Part shown: positions 12,126 through 23,926 of the stretch, one piece after another
Layout: the number at the start of each line of letters is the position of its first letter
Numbering within the stretch: the stretch's first letter is position 1
NCBI GenBank assembly: GCA_030674185.1
Contig: JAPXFY010000026.1
Location: 52,087,246-52,151,245 of the forward strand
DNA length: 64,000 nucleotides
From: Monoplex corrugatus
Lineage: Eukaryota; Mollusca; Gastropoda; Littorinimorpha; Ranellidae
Direction: 5' to 3'
Notes under the pieces: model-generated
Seen by the model: only the letters and a program-made list of their open reading frames with translations
The model's database searches: none
Told to the model about the DNA's origin: nothing
Position numbers and translations under genes: made by a program

Positions 12126-12939
12126 TTCCCCCATGGGGATGCTGATTGATTGATTGATTTGGTTCAAGTTTTATGTCGGCACCCTCCTCAGGTGACATGG
12201 CCGATGGGGATAACCATCCCGGGGAAGTGGGAGAAGGGGGACTTATCTAATCCTATACTGACACCACCAGAACAACAATGATGTTAAGATGGGACAGTGA
12301 GAAGGCCAGTTTTAATGTAGCACACCCGGGATTCGAACTCACAACCATTAGCATATGAATCAGACGCTCAACCAACAGAGCCACTGAGGCCCACATGGGG
12401 ATACTGGGGGGTCTTTCAGTATAAATAGTATCCCCACCTTCTGGAAATTTTGTGCCAGAAATTTCCTCTTTTTTGTCACTCTCTTTGTTTCTTTCTTCCT
12501 CCTTTGCTTTGTCATTTCTTCCCATCGTTTTCTTGCCTTGCTGGTCCATTCACCGTCTGTTTTCGATAAAGTCTTAATACTTTCTCTTAGGATTGATAAT
12601 TGGGTACATGTATTAAGTACATTTTTGGCTCTAGGGAAATGAGATACGCAGAAGCAATTTTAGGTAATTTAGGCCTGTTTTTGATATATCCTTTAGTGTC
12701 CTTAGTTTTGTTGAAATTTGTATTCAGGTATGTTTTTTTTAAAATCCCCATGTGTGATAAATTGGACTGAGTGATCAACGCCAGGAGCATCTCTTTAGAT
12801 TATGTGCACAAATGCGTTGATATGTGTGCTTAATTTTCTTTTCTCTTCGTCCTGTTGAAGCATTGTGTGTGTATTGAAATGGTTGTAACCCTGATATGGC
12901 TGTACGCAGTCGGCTGTGCTTTAAACAAAACTAACAATA
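12126..12939 (+). mobile_element. Retroposon A, copy 5, itself split by a SINE
   Basis: It starts TCCCCCATGGGGATGCTG, is interrupted at 12145-12393 by a tRNA-derived SINE, and resumes at CATGGGGATACTGGGG. It ends CTTTAAACAAAACTAACAATA. Confidence 0.8.
12145..12393 (-). mobile_element. tRNA-derived SINE (family T)
   Basis: On the minus strand the head reads GGCCTCAGTGGCTCTGTTGG, with an A box GGCTCTGTTGGTTGAGCG and a B box GAGTTCGAATCCC. The body continues to a GATTGATT-type tail at the left edge. CATGGGGATGCTG (12132-12144) and CATGGGGATACTG (12394-12406) flank it as a 13-bp target duplication. Confidence 0.85.
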
Positions 12940-12962
12940 AGTGGGGGAGTCCAAGGGTTAAG

Positions 12963-13227
12963 GCACTACAAGCACTTGAGTCAAGTGGAAGATGGGACAG
13001 GGGAAGTATTGGTCATACTTGCGTATTGCTCAGAATGGTGTGTAGGAGTTACCGCTAGTGTCAATTTAAGGCACACCACACTCTGAGTCATGTAGTGGTA
13101 CTTGATATGGTATTGTTATCCTTATTATTATTATCATTATTATTGTTATTGTTATTATTATTAATTGAGCATGGTTTTTAACTGTTGTCTTTTGTCTTAA
13201 CTTGGTTGTCGTTTTTGACGTGGTGTT
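12963..13227. repeat. Short interspersed repeat piece ending in (ATT)n
   Basis: The stretch GTGTCAATTTAAGGCAC...GAGTCATGTAGTGG, followed by an ATT-rich tail, recurs at about 14408-14520. A diverged upstream part also resembles 11870-11943. This is probably an old retroposed element. I see no gene. Confidence 0.45.
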
Positions 13228-14235
13228 TCAGCCGTCATATGGCTCTAGAAAGACTCAATATTGATGGAAAAGATCTACGAATAATCAGAAATATGTATTG
13301 GGAACAAACAGCTGCATTGAGAATAAAAAACAGTATAAGCTCTTTCCAAAACATCAAAACAGATCTGTTTTCACTTTACAGCGAAAACATGAGAAACCTA
13401 GAGGAAGACCCTGGATTAAAGATTGGAGGGAAAAATGATAAACAACATTCGATGCGTAAATGACACCGTGCTAATTGCAGAAAGTGAAAGGGGCCTGCAA
13501 AACCTTGTGAATATACTTGAAATAGAAAGCAAATGTAAGGGGTTGGAACTAAACAGCAGGAAGACTGAAGTCATGGTGATCAGTAAAAACATGAAATCCC
13601 CTCATGCAAAATAACAGCAAACGGCACAACCTTGAGACAGGTTGATAAGTTTAAATACCTGGGAACGATCATTTCACAGACGGCAGATGTACATCAGAAA
13701 TAGCCAGCAGAATCGGCCAAGCCAAAACAACATTCAAGAAGATGAAAAGCATTCTTACCAACAAATGCCTATCAATTAACATCAGGAAGAGAGTTCTTGA
13801 ATGTTATATAGAACCAATACTGTTGTACGGTTGCGAGGCATGGACAGTCAACAAGCAAAACCAGAACAAGATTGAGGCAGCCCAGATGTGGTTTCTAAAA
13901 AGGATGTTGAGAGTTTCATGGACAGCAAAGAAAACAAACGAAACAGTCTTGATGGAGGCAGACACAAGTAGATCATTCATAAGGAAGATTAGGAAAAGGC
14001 AGGCAACATTCATAGGCCATTTTATGAGGAAAGGGGAACTGGAGCACCTGGTCACAACAGGAAAGCTGGAGGGAAGGAGAGCACCAGGTAGACCCAGGGA
14101 GAAGATACTAGACGGACTTGCAGAGTGGCTGAAGACAAGAAGGGTGGAAGAGATGCTTGAGACAACAAGAGAGAGAGACAGATGGAAGTCCATAATCACC
14201 AACGCCATGCGGCAAGGCACCTGATGATGATGATG
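13228..14235 (+). pseudogene. RTE-B LINE, 3' fragment, copy 2
   Basis: Frames at 13228-13614 and 13742-14224 encode the second half of the RT domain and the C-terminal end. Pieces include NIDGKDLRIIRNMYWEQTAA, GLELNSRKTEVMVISKN, LECYIEPILLYGCEAWTVN and RKRQATFIGHFMRKGELEHL. The catalytic YADD is replaced by CVND, and the segment expected just before it (G-V-R-Q-G-C) is deleted. There are at least two frame breaks. It ends RQGT-stop with a (TGA)n tail. Confidence 0.88.
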
Positions 14236-14530
14236 ATGGCTCTAGTAGTCGTCTGGGCTCAAAGCAATGTGAACCTGAACGTGAATCTGATTATTATTGT
14301 TGTTATTATTATTATTACTATTATTATTATTTATATTGTTATTATTATTGTTATCATTATATTGTTATTGTTGTTTGGAATGGTATGTAGTTATAACTTG
14401 TTGCTAATGTCAATGTAAGGCACTCTGAGCAGCGAGTCATGTAGTGGCGCTTGATAAATCATCATCATCATCGTTGTTATTGTTGTTATTATTATCTTAC
14501 TAATTGTTATTATTATTATTGTTATTATTT
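14236..14530 (+). repeat. (ATT)n-rich tract with repeat piece
   Basis: ATT/GTT repeats (14290-14370 and 14460-14530) surround a second copy of the GAGTCATGTAGTGG repeat. No gene. Confidence 0.7.
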
Positions 14531-15613
14531 AAGCGCAACTGACATGCGTAGCCAGCTGCAGAAGCTTTTGGGGCTTTCATGTGTTCTTCACTGATTGTAG
14601 TTTGTTTTTTCACAGACCAAAAAGAACAAAAGAAAAAGCTTATTATGATGTACACTCAATTTCCAAGACAGTTTGTAACAGACCACTTTATAACAATGAA
14701 CATTTAATTTCTATGATAGGTTATGATAGACTAGTTGGTAACAATGAAAAGTTGATTTCTTATATGTTCATGTGTGTGTGTGTGTGGTATTTATCTCTGT
14801 TTTCTTTTTTTATCTGTGTGTGTTTTTTTATATATTTTTTTTTATATATCTGATGATAGCTTATAATAGACCAGATTATTATCATGTATCTTTAACGTCT
14901 GTACATAAAAATGCATTTGTGTGCTTGCTTGATTGTGATGCTAATGAATGCTTAATTTGGTGAAATTCAGTCACGTTTTTTTTTGGTTTTTGTTTTTTTT
15001 TTTTTGGATTGGCGCAACAGCGAGGACAAGACTGGTTGCTGAAAGAATCAATGTGGCTTCATTTTTATGATATGAGTGGTTGGTGTCATATTTTTGTATC
15101 CCCTTTGTGTGAATGGGTTTTGAAATAGCGTAGACATTTTCCTCCATGAAGTGAATGATATATAACTGTTTTAGATCGTTGATTCCAAGTAAAATGAATA
15201 GTATTTGAATCGTTGTATAGACAGTTTTCTTCAATAACGAGGATGATCAATGAAATGTTTTAATTTGTTCCTTGCACCGCATAACTTGAGTGGTGAAAAT
15301 GTAAACATTTTATCGACCAAAACATGAAACTAATATTGAAAGAGTGATCAAAATGTAAACATTTTATGAGTGACCAAAACATAAATATGTGAATAGTTTT
15401 TGAAACTAATATTGAACGAGTTAGCAAAACATAAATAGTTTTTTTTAACTTAACATTTTTGCCATAACATGGATGACTGGAGAAATGTTAGGCATTTCCC
15501 CTGTGATTGTTATAAATGGTGTTGAAAACTTTTTCTATACATTTTATTTCTCACTTGACAGATCGATGGGATTAGGATGTTAGGTGTCCAATTGAAAAGT
15601 CTGGGTTCTATCC
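14531..15613. other. No gene seen
   Basis: AT-rich sequence with T runs at 14823-14845 and 14980-15005, and loosely repeated words (AAAATGTAAACATTTTAT at 15295-15370). No coding segment is recognisable. Confidence 0.5.
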
Positions 15614-18600
15614 TGTCTGAGTAAGCTTTTCCACTTAAATTAATAGGTAAAGTGACTGTCTGAGTATGCTTTTACACATAAGGAGTAAATTGACGTCTGA
15701 GTAACGCTTTTACACTAAGGAGTTAAAGTGATAGTACGTTTTTTTACACATAAGAGTAAAGTGACTCTGAGTACGTTTTTACACATAAGGAGTAAAGTGA
15801 CTGTCTGAGTACGCTTTTACACATAAGGAGTAAAGTGACTGTCTGAGTACGTTTTTACACATAAGGAGTAAAGTGACTGTCTGAGTACGCTTTTACACAT
15901 AAGGAGTAAAGTGACTGTCTGAGTACGCTTTTACACATAAGGAGTAAAGTGACTGTCTGAGTACGCTTTTACACTAAGGGTAAAGTGACTGTCTGAGTAC
16001 GCTTTTACACATAAGGAGTAAAGTGACTGTCTGAGTACGCTTTTACACATAAGGAGTAAAGTGACTGAGTACGTTTTTACACATAAGGAGTAAAGTGACT
16101 CTGAGTACGTTTTACACATTTAAGGAGTAAAGTGACTTCTGAGTACGTTTTTACACATAATGGGTAAAGTGACTGTCTGAGTACGCTTTTACACATAAGG
16201 AGTAAAGTGACTGTCTGAGTACGCTTTTACACATAAGGAGTAAAGTGACTGTTGAGTACGCTTTTACACTTAAGGGTAAAGTGACTTGAGTACGTTTTTA
16301 CACATAAGGAGTAAAGTGACTGTCTGAGTACGCTTTTACACATAATGGGTAAAGTGACTGTCTGAGTACGCTTTTACACTTAAGGAGTAAAGTGACTGTC
16401 TGAGTACGCTTTTACACATAAGGAGTAAAGTGACTCTGAGTACGCTTATGCACTTAATGGGTAAAGTGACTAGAGTACGCTTTTACACACAAGGAGTAAA
16501 GTGACTGAGTACGCTTATGCACTTAATGGGTAAAGTGACTGTCTGAGTATGCTTTTTCACTAATGGGTAAAGTGACTGTCTGAGTACGCTTTTACCTAAG
16601 GAGTAAAGTGACTTATGTACGCTTTTGCACTTAATGGGTAAAGTGACTCTGATACGCTTTTACGCATGAGTAAAGTGGACTCTGAGTACGCTTTTGCACT
16701 TAATGGGTAAAGTGACCTGTCTGAGTACGTTTTTCCACCTAATGGTAAAGTGACCTGACCCTGTCTGAGTACGCTTTTCACCTAATGGGTAAAGTGACCC
16801 TGTCTGAGTACGCTTTTCCACCTAATGGGTAAAGTGACCTGTCTGAATACGCTTTCCACCTAATGGATGAAGTGACCTGACACTGTCTGAGTACGCTTTT
16901 CCACCTAATGGGTAAAGTGACACTGTCTGAGTACGCTTTTCCACCTAATGGGTAAAGTGACACTGTCTGAGTACGCTTTCCACCTAATGGGTAAAGTGAC
17001 CTGTCTGAATACGCTTTTCCACCTAATGGGTAAAGTGACCCTGTCTGAGTACGCTTTTCTACCTAATGGTAAAGTGACCCTGTCTGAGTACGCTTTTCTA
17101 CCTAATGGGTAAAGTGACCCTGTCTGAGTACGCTTTTCTACCTAATGGGTAAAGTGACCCTGACCCTGTCTGAATACGCTTTTTACCTACTAGGGTAAAG
17201 TGACCCTGCCTGTCTGAGTACGCTTTTCTACCTAATGGGTAAAGTGACACTGACCTTCTGAGTAACGCTTTTTCTACCTAATGGTAAAGTGACACTGACA
17301 CTGTCTGAGTACGCTTTTCCACCTAATGGATAAAGTGACCTGTCTGAGTACGCTTTTCCACCTAATGGGTAAAGTGACCCTGACACTGTCTGAGTACGCT
17401 TTTCTCCTAATGGTAAAGTGACCCTGACCGCATCTGAGTACGCTTTTCCACCTAATGGGTAAAGTGACCCTGTCTGAGTACGCTTTTCCACCTAATGGTA
17501 AAGTGACACCTGTCTGAGTACGCTTTTCCACCTAATGGGTAAAGTGACCCTGACCGCATCTGAGTACGCTTTTCCATCTAATGGGTAAAGTGACCGCGTC
17601 TGAGTACGCTTTTCCACCTAATGGGTAAAGTGACCGCGTCTGAGTACGCTTTTCCACCTAATGGGTAAAGTGACCTGACCTGTCTGAGTACGCTTTTCCA
17701 CCTAATGGGTAAAGTGACCTGACCTGTCTGAGTACGCTTTTCCACCTAATGGGTAAAGTGACCCTGACTCTGAGTACGCTTTTCACCTAATGGGTAAAGT
17801 GACCCTGTCTGAGTACGCTTTTCCACCTAATGGGTAAAGTGACCACTGTCTGAGTACGCTTTTCTACCTAATGGTAAAGTGACCCTGTCTGAGTACGCTT
17901 TTCCACCTAATGGGTAAAGTGACACTGTCTGAGTACGCTTTTCTACCTAATGGATAAAGTGACACTGCACATGTCTGAGTTACGCTTTTCACCTAATGGA
18001 TAAAGTGACCCTGACGCTCTGAGTACGCTTTTCTACCTAATGGGTAAAGTGACACTGTCTGAGTACGCTTTTCCACCTAATGGGTAAAGTGACCTGACCG
18101 TTGAGTACGCTTTTCACCTAATGGGTAAAGTGACAGCATAGTTCCTTGAGTACTGCTTTGTCACCTTTCACTAATGGGTAAAGTGACAATGTCTGAGTAC
18201 GCTTTTCTACCTAATGGGTAAAGTAGTGACACTCACTGTCTGAGTACGCTTTTCTACCTAATGGGTAAAGTGACACCTGTCTGAGTACGCTTTTCACCTA
18301 ATGGGTAAAGTGACACTGTCTGAGTACGCTTTTCCACCTAATGGGTAAAGTGACACTGTCTGAGTACGCTTTTCTACCTAATGGGTAAATGATGACACTG
18401 TCTGAGTACGCTTTTCCACCTAATGGGTAAAGTGACACTGTCTGAGTACGCTTTTCTACCTAATGGTAAAGTGACACTGACACTGTCTGAGTACGCTTTT
18501 CACCTAATGGGTAAAGTGACACTGTCTGAGTACGCTTTTCTACCTAATGGATAAAGTGACACTGACACTGTCTGAGTACGCTTTTCCACCTAATGGGTAA

Positions 18601-19590
18601 AGTGACCTGTCTGAGTACGCTTTTCCACCTAATGGGTAAAGTGACCACATGTCTGAGTACGCTTTTCCACCTAATGGATAAAGTGACCCTGACCGCATCT
18701 GAGTACGCTTTTCCACCTAATGGGTAAAGTGACCCTGTCTGAGTACGCTTTTCCACCTAATGGGTAAAGTGACCCTGTCTGAGTACGCTTTTCCACCTAA
18801 TGGGTAAAGTGACCCTGACCGCATCTGAGTACGCTTTTCCATCTAATGGGTAAAGTGACCGCGTCTGAGTACGCGTTTCCACCTAATGGGTAAAGTGACC
18901 GCGTCTGAGTACGCTTTTCCACCTAATGGGTAAAGTGACCGTGTCTGAGTACGCTTTTCCACCATAATGGGTAAAGTGACCTGACCCTGTCTGAGTACGC
19001 TTTTCCACCTAATGGGTAAAGTGACCCTGTCTGGGTACGCTTTTCTACCTAATGGGTAAAGTGACCCTGACCCTGTCTGACTACGCTTTCCCATCTAATG
19101 GGTAAAGTGACTCTGTCTGAGTACGCTTTTCCATTCAATGGGTAAAGTGACCGTGTCTGAGTACGCTTTTCCACCTAATGGGTAAAGTGACCCTGACCCT
19201 GTCTGAGTACGCTTTTCCACTCTAATGGGTAAAGTGACCCTGACCCTGTCTGAGTACGCTTTTCCACCTAATGGGTAAAGTGACCCTGACCCTGTCTGAG
19301 TACGCTTTTCTACCTAATGGGTAAAGTGACCCTGACCCTGTCTGAGTACGCTTTTCTACCTAATGGGTAAAGTGACCGTGTCTGAGTACGCTTTTCCACC
19401 TAATGGGTAAAGTGACACTGTCTGTGTACGCTTTTCCACCTAATGGGTAAAGTGACCCTGACCCTGTCTGAGTACGCTTTTCCACCTAATGGGTAAAGTG
19501 ACCCTGACCCTGTCTGAGTACGCTTTTCCACCTAATGGGTAAAGTGACCCTGACCCTGTCTGAGTAAGCTTTTCCACCTAAAGGGTAAAG
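15614..19590 (+). repeat. Minisatellite, about 40-46-bp unit, about 95 copies
   Basis: Units contain GTCTGAGTACGCTTTT, an eight-to-ten base variable block, and GGTAAAGTGAC. From 15640 to about 16560 the variable block is ACACATAAGGA. From about 16560 to 19590 it is (C/T)ACCTAATGG, with an optional extra CCTGAC. The first and last units both read GAGTAAGC in place of GAGTACGC. Reverse-strand frames through it are repeat artefacts. Confidence 0.95.
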
Positions 19591-19663
19591 GTTGAAGGTT
19601 TTTCACGATTTTCCAGGTCAACACAATCATGTGCTGACATGCCAGTGCCTGAATCCCCTTTGT

Positions 19664-20058
19664 GTGCATATGTATGCAAAACATCAAATATGCATGCATA
19701 ACATCAAATATGCACGCAAAACCTCACATACGCACGCAAAACATGCATAACATCAAATATGCACGCAAAATATCAAATATGCATGCAAAACATTAAATAT
19801 CCATGCATAACATCAAATATGCACGCAAAACATCAAATACGCACGCTAAACATTAAATATGTATGATAACATTAAATATGCATGCAAAACATCAAATACG
19901 CACGCAAAACGCCAAATATACACGCAAAATATCAAAAATGCATGCAAAATATCAAATATGCGCGCAGAACATCAAATACGCATGCACAGCATCAAATATG
20001 CATGCACAGCATCAAATATGCACGCAGAACATCAAATATGCATGCACGACATCAAATA
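19664..20058 (+). repeat. Minisatellite, 20-bp unit, about 20 copies
   Basis: Units of the form ATGCACGCAAAACATCAAAT, varying at a few positions (CATGCATAAC, CACAGC). It ends at an (AT)n run. Three frames stay open because of the composition only. Confidence 0.93.
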
Positions 20059-20110
20059 ATATATATATATTACATGTTAATGATCGTGTGATCCATGTCA
20101 AGTTTTGTTC

Positions 20111-20625
20111 TCAATCTTGTTCTGACTTTGCGTGCTGACTGTCGACGCCTCACAACCCTACAACAGTATCAGTTCTATATAACACTCAAGAACTCTCTTT
20201 GAGTACAAGATTGAATCAGTTGAAATGTGGTTTCTGAGAAGAATGTTGAGAGTTCCATGGACAGCAAAGAAAACAAACGAGACAGTCTTGAAGGAGGCAG
20301 ACACAAGAAGGTCAATAACAAAGAAGATTAGGAAAAGACAAGCAACATCTAAGATCATTAATGAAAAAGATTAAAAAGAACAGCAACATTTATAGGACAT
20401 TTTATGAGGAAAGAGAAATTACAGCGCCTGGTCACAACAGGAAAGCTGGATGGAAAAGAACACCAGGTAGACTCAGGGATAAAATATTGGACGGACTTGC
20501 AGGGTGGCTGAGGACGGAGAGGGAGGGAGATGTGCTTGCAGCGACAAGGGATAGATTCGTATGAAGGGTGATGATCGCCAACGCCATGCGGTAGGGCACG
20601 TGGTGATGATGATGATGATGATGAT
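20111..20625 (+). pseudogene. RTE-B LINE fragment, copy 3, 5'-inverted
   Basis: 20204-20625 is the + strand 3' end of RTE-B (frames with NETVLKEADTRR and WKRTPGRLRDKILDGLAGWL, then a (TGATGA)n tail). 20111-20198 is the immediately preceding part of the same family but inverted: the minus strand reads LECYIELILL and onward. Both pieces contain ACAAGATTGA, so the breakpoints overlap by about ten bases. This is the layout left by twin priming. The + part also has a small internal duplication around AAGATTA. Confidence 0.8.
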
Positions 20626-21374
20626 GATCCATGTCAGTGTTTGGTGGCTTATAGATACACGAACATACCCAGCGTGCACACCCACCAAAGAAGAAATATG
20701 CAGACTGTGTAGCAAAGTAAAAACTACACAGCGGGGCCAAATAATGTGCATATATCTAACTAAAAAACAACTACAACAAACAAACTAGCGCATGAAGAAA
20801 ATAAACATAGAAAGAAAAAGAAAAAACACGTTATGAATGGTTTTCGAAAAATTTCTTCTTAATATGATGACTGGTGAAATGCTGAAATATTTTCCTGCAC
20901 AATATGAACACTTGGTGGAAATTTGTGGAAGTTTTATTTTACACAGTATAAATCATTTCTGATGTAAATATTTCCCCCATTCCATGGATGGTTGTTGAAC
21001 ACACGTACACCGTGGCAAACAGCAACCAGAATAAAGTAAAATAATTCAGAAAACAAGTAGGGAAACAAAACTAAATCATACGAGTCTCAAACTGTGTTTG
21101 TGTGTGTGTGCGTGCGTGCATGCTTATGTGTGTGTGTATGTGTGAAGTTGCGAGATTGAAAATCAACAAATTAGGGGACGCTATCTCCCGCCCTCTTATC
21201 GTTTCATTATTTGGAGACCCGGATACATGCTCTGTGTGTGTGTGAGTGTGTATGTGTTCCCCCCATGATGTTGTTTTTGCAGCTGTTCTGTGTTTCTGCC
21301 CCATTTCCATGAATACACGGGATGTGTTTGACTGATATGGCTTGTGAGTCTTGATTTCATTTTAGATTGTTTTG
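20626..21374. other. No gene seen
   Basis: Nothing recognisable apart from short GT runs (21095-21140 and 21234-21256). Confidence 0.5.
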
Positions 21375-21765
21375 TTATGTTTCTCTCTCCCTCTCCCTCC
21401 CCTCTCTCCCCCTCTCTCCTCCCTCTCTCTCCTCTCTCTCTTTGTCTCTATCACTCTCTGTCTTTCTGTCTGTCTCTCACTCTCTCTGTCTTTCTGTTTG
21501 TCTCTGTCTCGCTCTCTCTGTCTTGTCTCTGTCTGTCTGTTTCTCTTCTCTCTTTCTCTCCCTCTCTCTCTTTGTTCTGTCTTTGTCTCTGTCTGTCTGC
21601 CTCTCTCTCTCTCTCTGTCTGTCTTTCTGTCTCTCTGTCTCCCTCTCCTCTCTTTTTCTTTTTTCTGTCTGCCTCGCTGACTTCTCTGTCTTTCTGTCTC
21701 TCTGTCTCTGTCTGTCTGTCTCCCTCCCACCTTCTTTCTCTCTCCCTCCCTCTCTCTGTCTTTCG
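21375..21765 (+). repeat. Polypyrimidine (CT/CTGT)n tract
   Basis: About 390 bp of CTCT and CTGTCTGT low-complexity sequence. Several long open frames across it on both strands are composition artefacts. Confidence 0.95.
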
Positions 21766-21974
21766 TTCGTGTTGTTTTGAAACCTGTGCAGCTTTCAAGT
21801 CATAAAAATCTGATCCTGTTACCGTCAGAAGAAATAGTTTTTCTTGTTCGTTTTGGCTTGAAGCAATGATGTAAAATAAACTAAAAGTGAAGTAGAAGAG
21901 AATGCTAGGCGTGGGCGAGAAAGAAAGAATGCGAGAAAAATTGGGAAATGCATTCATGCCAGACATTGGTCTTA

Positions 21975-22410
21975 AACAGAACAAGATTGAGGCAGCCGAG
22001 ATGTGGTTTCTAAGAAGAATGTTGAGAGTTCCATGGACAGCAAAGAAAACAAATGAGACAGTCTTGATGGAGGCAGACACAAGTAGATCATTCATAAGGA
22101 AGATTAGGAACAGTCTTGATGGAGGCAGACACAAATAGATCATTCATAAGGAAGATTATGAAAAGACAGGCAACATTTCTAGGCCATTTTTATGAGGAAA
22201 GGGGAATTGGAGTACCTGGTCAAAACGGGAAAGCTGGAGGAAAAGAGAGCACCGGCCGGTAGACCCAGGGAGAAGATACCAGACGGACATGCAGAGTGGC
22301 TGGGGACAAGGAGGGTGGAAAAGATGCTTAATATGCTTGAGGCAACAAGTGATAGATACAGATGGAAACCATAATCGCCAACGCCATGCGGCAAGGCACC
22401 TGATGATGAT
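21975..22410 (+). pseudogene. RTE-B LINE, 3' fragment, copy 4
   Basis: It begins NKIEAAEMWFLRRMLRVPWT and ends with the family (TGATGA) tail. A block of about 50 bp (ACAGTCTTGATGGAGGCAGA onward) is tandemly duplicated at 22055 and 22110. An inserted CCGG shifts the frame near 22253. Confidence 0.85.
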
Positions 22411-22542
22411 GGTGATTGGTCTTAAGAGGATTGTGGGAGTGAAGAGAAGTTTGGGATTCATCATATGTGTACAGCTCGCCCGTGTTGTTTTGTTGTTTTT
22501 TTGTTTGTTTGGTGTTGTTTTTTTGTTGTTTGTTTTTTGTCC

Positions 22543-22982
22543 CGTTTTCTACGCCAACTCAATGACACAGAAGCTGGAACAGTATTTACAATGCGATGAT
22601 GATGAGATGATGACGATGAGGCGATAATCATGATGCCATGTAGTTCCATTCAGGATTGAGACTGCGTGACAGGGTTGTACTCTACGCTTACTGTCATAAT
22701 ATATCCTGGCCTCAACCAGGCCCGAGAGATACAGACATTTGCTGTGTTGGTCAGAAGATTGGAGCAACACTCTCAATGACGGATCCGTGAAGTGGATGAG
22801 GCTCGACTGTGAGGTACCAGTCTTCCCAACTGAGCCCACAGCACGCCCAACTCTGGGTAGGAGCCAGTTAGAGCCGAAAAATCCCACAATGATATATTTT
22901 TGAAGGGACTGATGGGGATTCGAACCCACAACCGTCCAGTCGGTAGTCTGTTGGGCTAACCACTACACCACGGCGACTGGTT
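22543..22982 (-). mobile_element. tRNA-derived SINE (family S), copy 1
   Basis: The minus-strand head is CCAGTCGCCGTGGTGTAGTG, with A box GTGTAGTGGTTAGCCC and B box GGTTCGAATCC, followed by about 350 bp of unrelated body. Two more copies lie at 51170-51663 and 60225-60622, all on the minus strand. Confidence 0.85.
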
Positions 22983-23176
22983 TCGCCCGTGTTCTTGATA
23001 TTCATACAGTTTCACCATAAGCAAGGAATAAATCAACGATGATAAAAGTAATCATGGTTTGAATGGTCTGTCAAGGTGTGGAGGAGTTTAAGAAGAGAAA
23101 ATATATGTTCCATCATCTTAGACAAAAACAACATGATAACTACTTTTTTTCTAAATCAATGGCGAAAAAGAAATTA

Positions 23177-23469
23177 CTCAGAGCTAGAAACGAATTAAAG
23201 TAAACTCGGAGTTAGAAACGAGTTAAACTCGGAGCTAGAAACGAGTTAGACTTGGAGCTAGAAACGAGTTAGACTTGGAGCTAGAAACGAGTTAAATTGG
23301 AGCTAGAAACGAGTTAAACTTGGAGCTAGAACGAGTTAGACTTGGAGCTAGAAACGAGTTAGACTTGGAGCTAGAAACGAGTTAGACTTGGAGCTAGAAA
23401 CGAGTTAGACTTGGCTAGAAATGAGTTAAACTTGAGCTAGAATGAGTTAAACTCGGAGCTAGAAATGAA
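23177..23469 (+). repeat. Minisatellite, 23-bp unit, about 12 copies
   Basis: Units of GAGCTAGAAACGAGTTA plus GACTTG or AACTCG; a few units have lost bases. Confidence 0.93.
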
Positions 23470-23487
23470 ACTGCCTTTCTAGAGAAA

Positions 23488-23615
23488 TAAAGCCATATCA
23501 TCACCCGGGCCTAACGGAACACCTTATCTGTTGTACAACAAGTGTCCCAGTGCCCTCGAGTGGCTCCACAAACTGGTAAGAACAGCGTGGAGGAACGTCA
23601 AGATCAGCAACCATT
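23488..23615 (+). pseudogene. RLE-2 segment 1 (start of RT domain)
   Basis: The + strand encodes SSPGPNGTPYLLYNKCPSAL and EWLHKLVRTAWRNVKIS, matching residues just after the start of the RT domain in RLE-1 (about 41995-42115). It breaks off at CAACCATT, which is repeated at 24879-24886 where the element resumes. It is the oldest layer of a nest reaching 37022. Confidence 0.85.
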
Positions 23616-23926
23616 TGTATGATTTTTTTGTTTAACTTTCAAATACATAACATTTACAAACATCTTGAAATGTAGACACTCCATAATCAATAGATCTAAC
23701 AAAACGTAGAAAAACAAGCATTCATTGTAATATATATATATACACATACATATACATACATATACACACACATCATATCAGACATACAGACACATACATG
23801 TACATATACACATACACCACCACACAATATATATATATATACATATATATGTATACATACACATATACTGCATACACACACATATATATACACATATGTA
23901 TATACATACACATGTACACATACATA

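Larger units (their letters stand above)
11944..12962. mobile_element. Fold-back TTAA MITE, copy 5, split by retroposon A
   Basis: The left part (11944-12125) starts TTAACCCATTGCCTTCA, carries the inner hairpin (CTTCCTGCAAGAAACTGG) and stops at AGTGAGGGAGT. The missing right end, GGGGGAGTCCAAGGGTTAA, resumes at 12940-12962. The interruption is retroposon A copy 5, flanked by AGTGAGGGAGT and AGTGGGGGAGT as a likely target duplication. Confidence 0.75.

Noticed and set aside
19859..20138. Small proteins of repeated MHAKHQI-type words
   Set aside because: They are a translation of the 20-bp minisatellite in three frames.
21451..22143. 230-codon frame on the minus strand
   Set aside because: It is antisense RTE-B joined to purine-rich low-complexity sequence.
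22890..22982. tRNA gene on the minus strand
   Set aside because: The A and B boxes are there, but the same sequence with a 350-bp body occurs three times, so it is a SINE.
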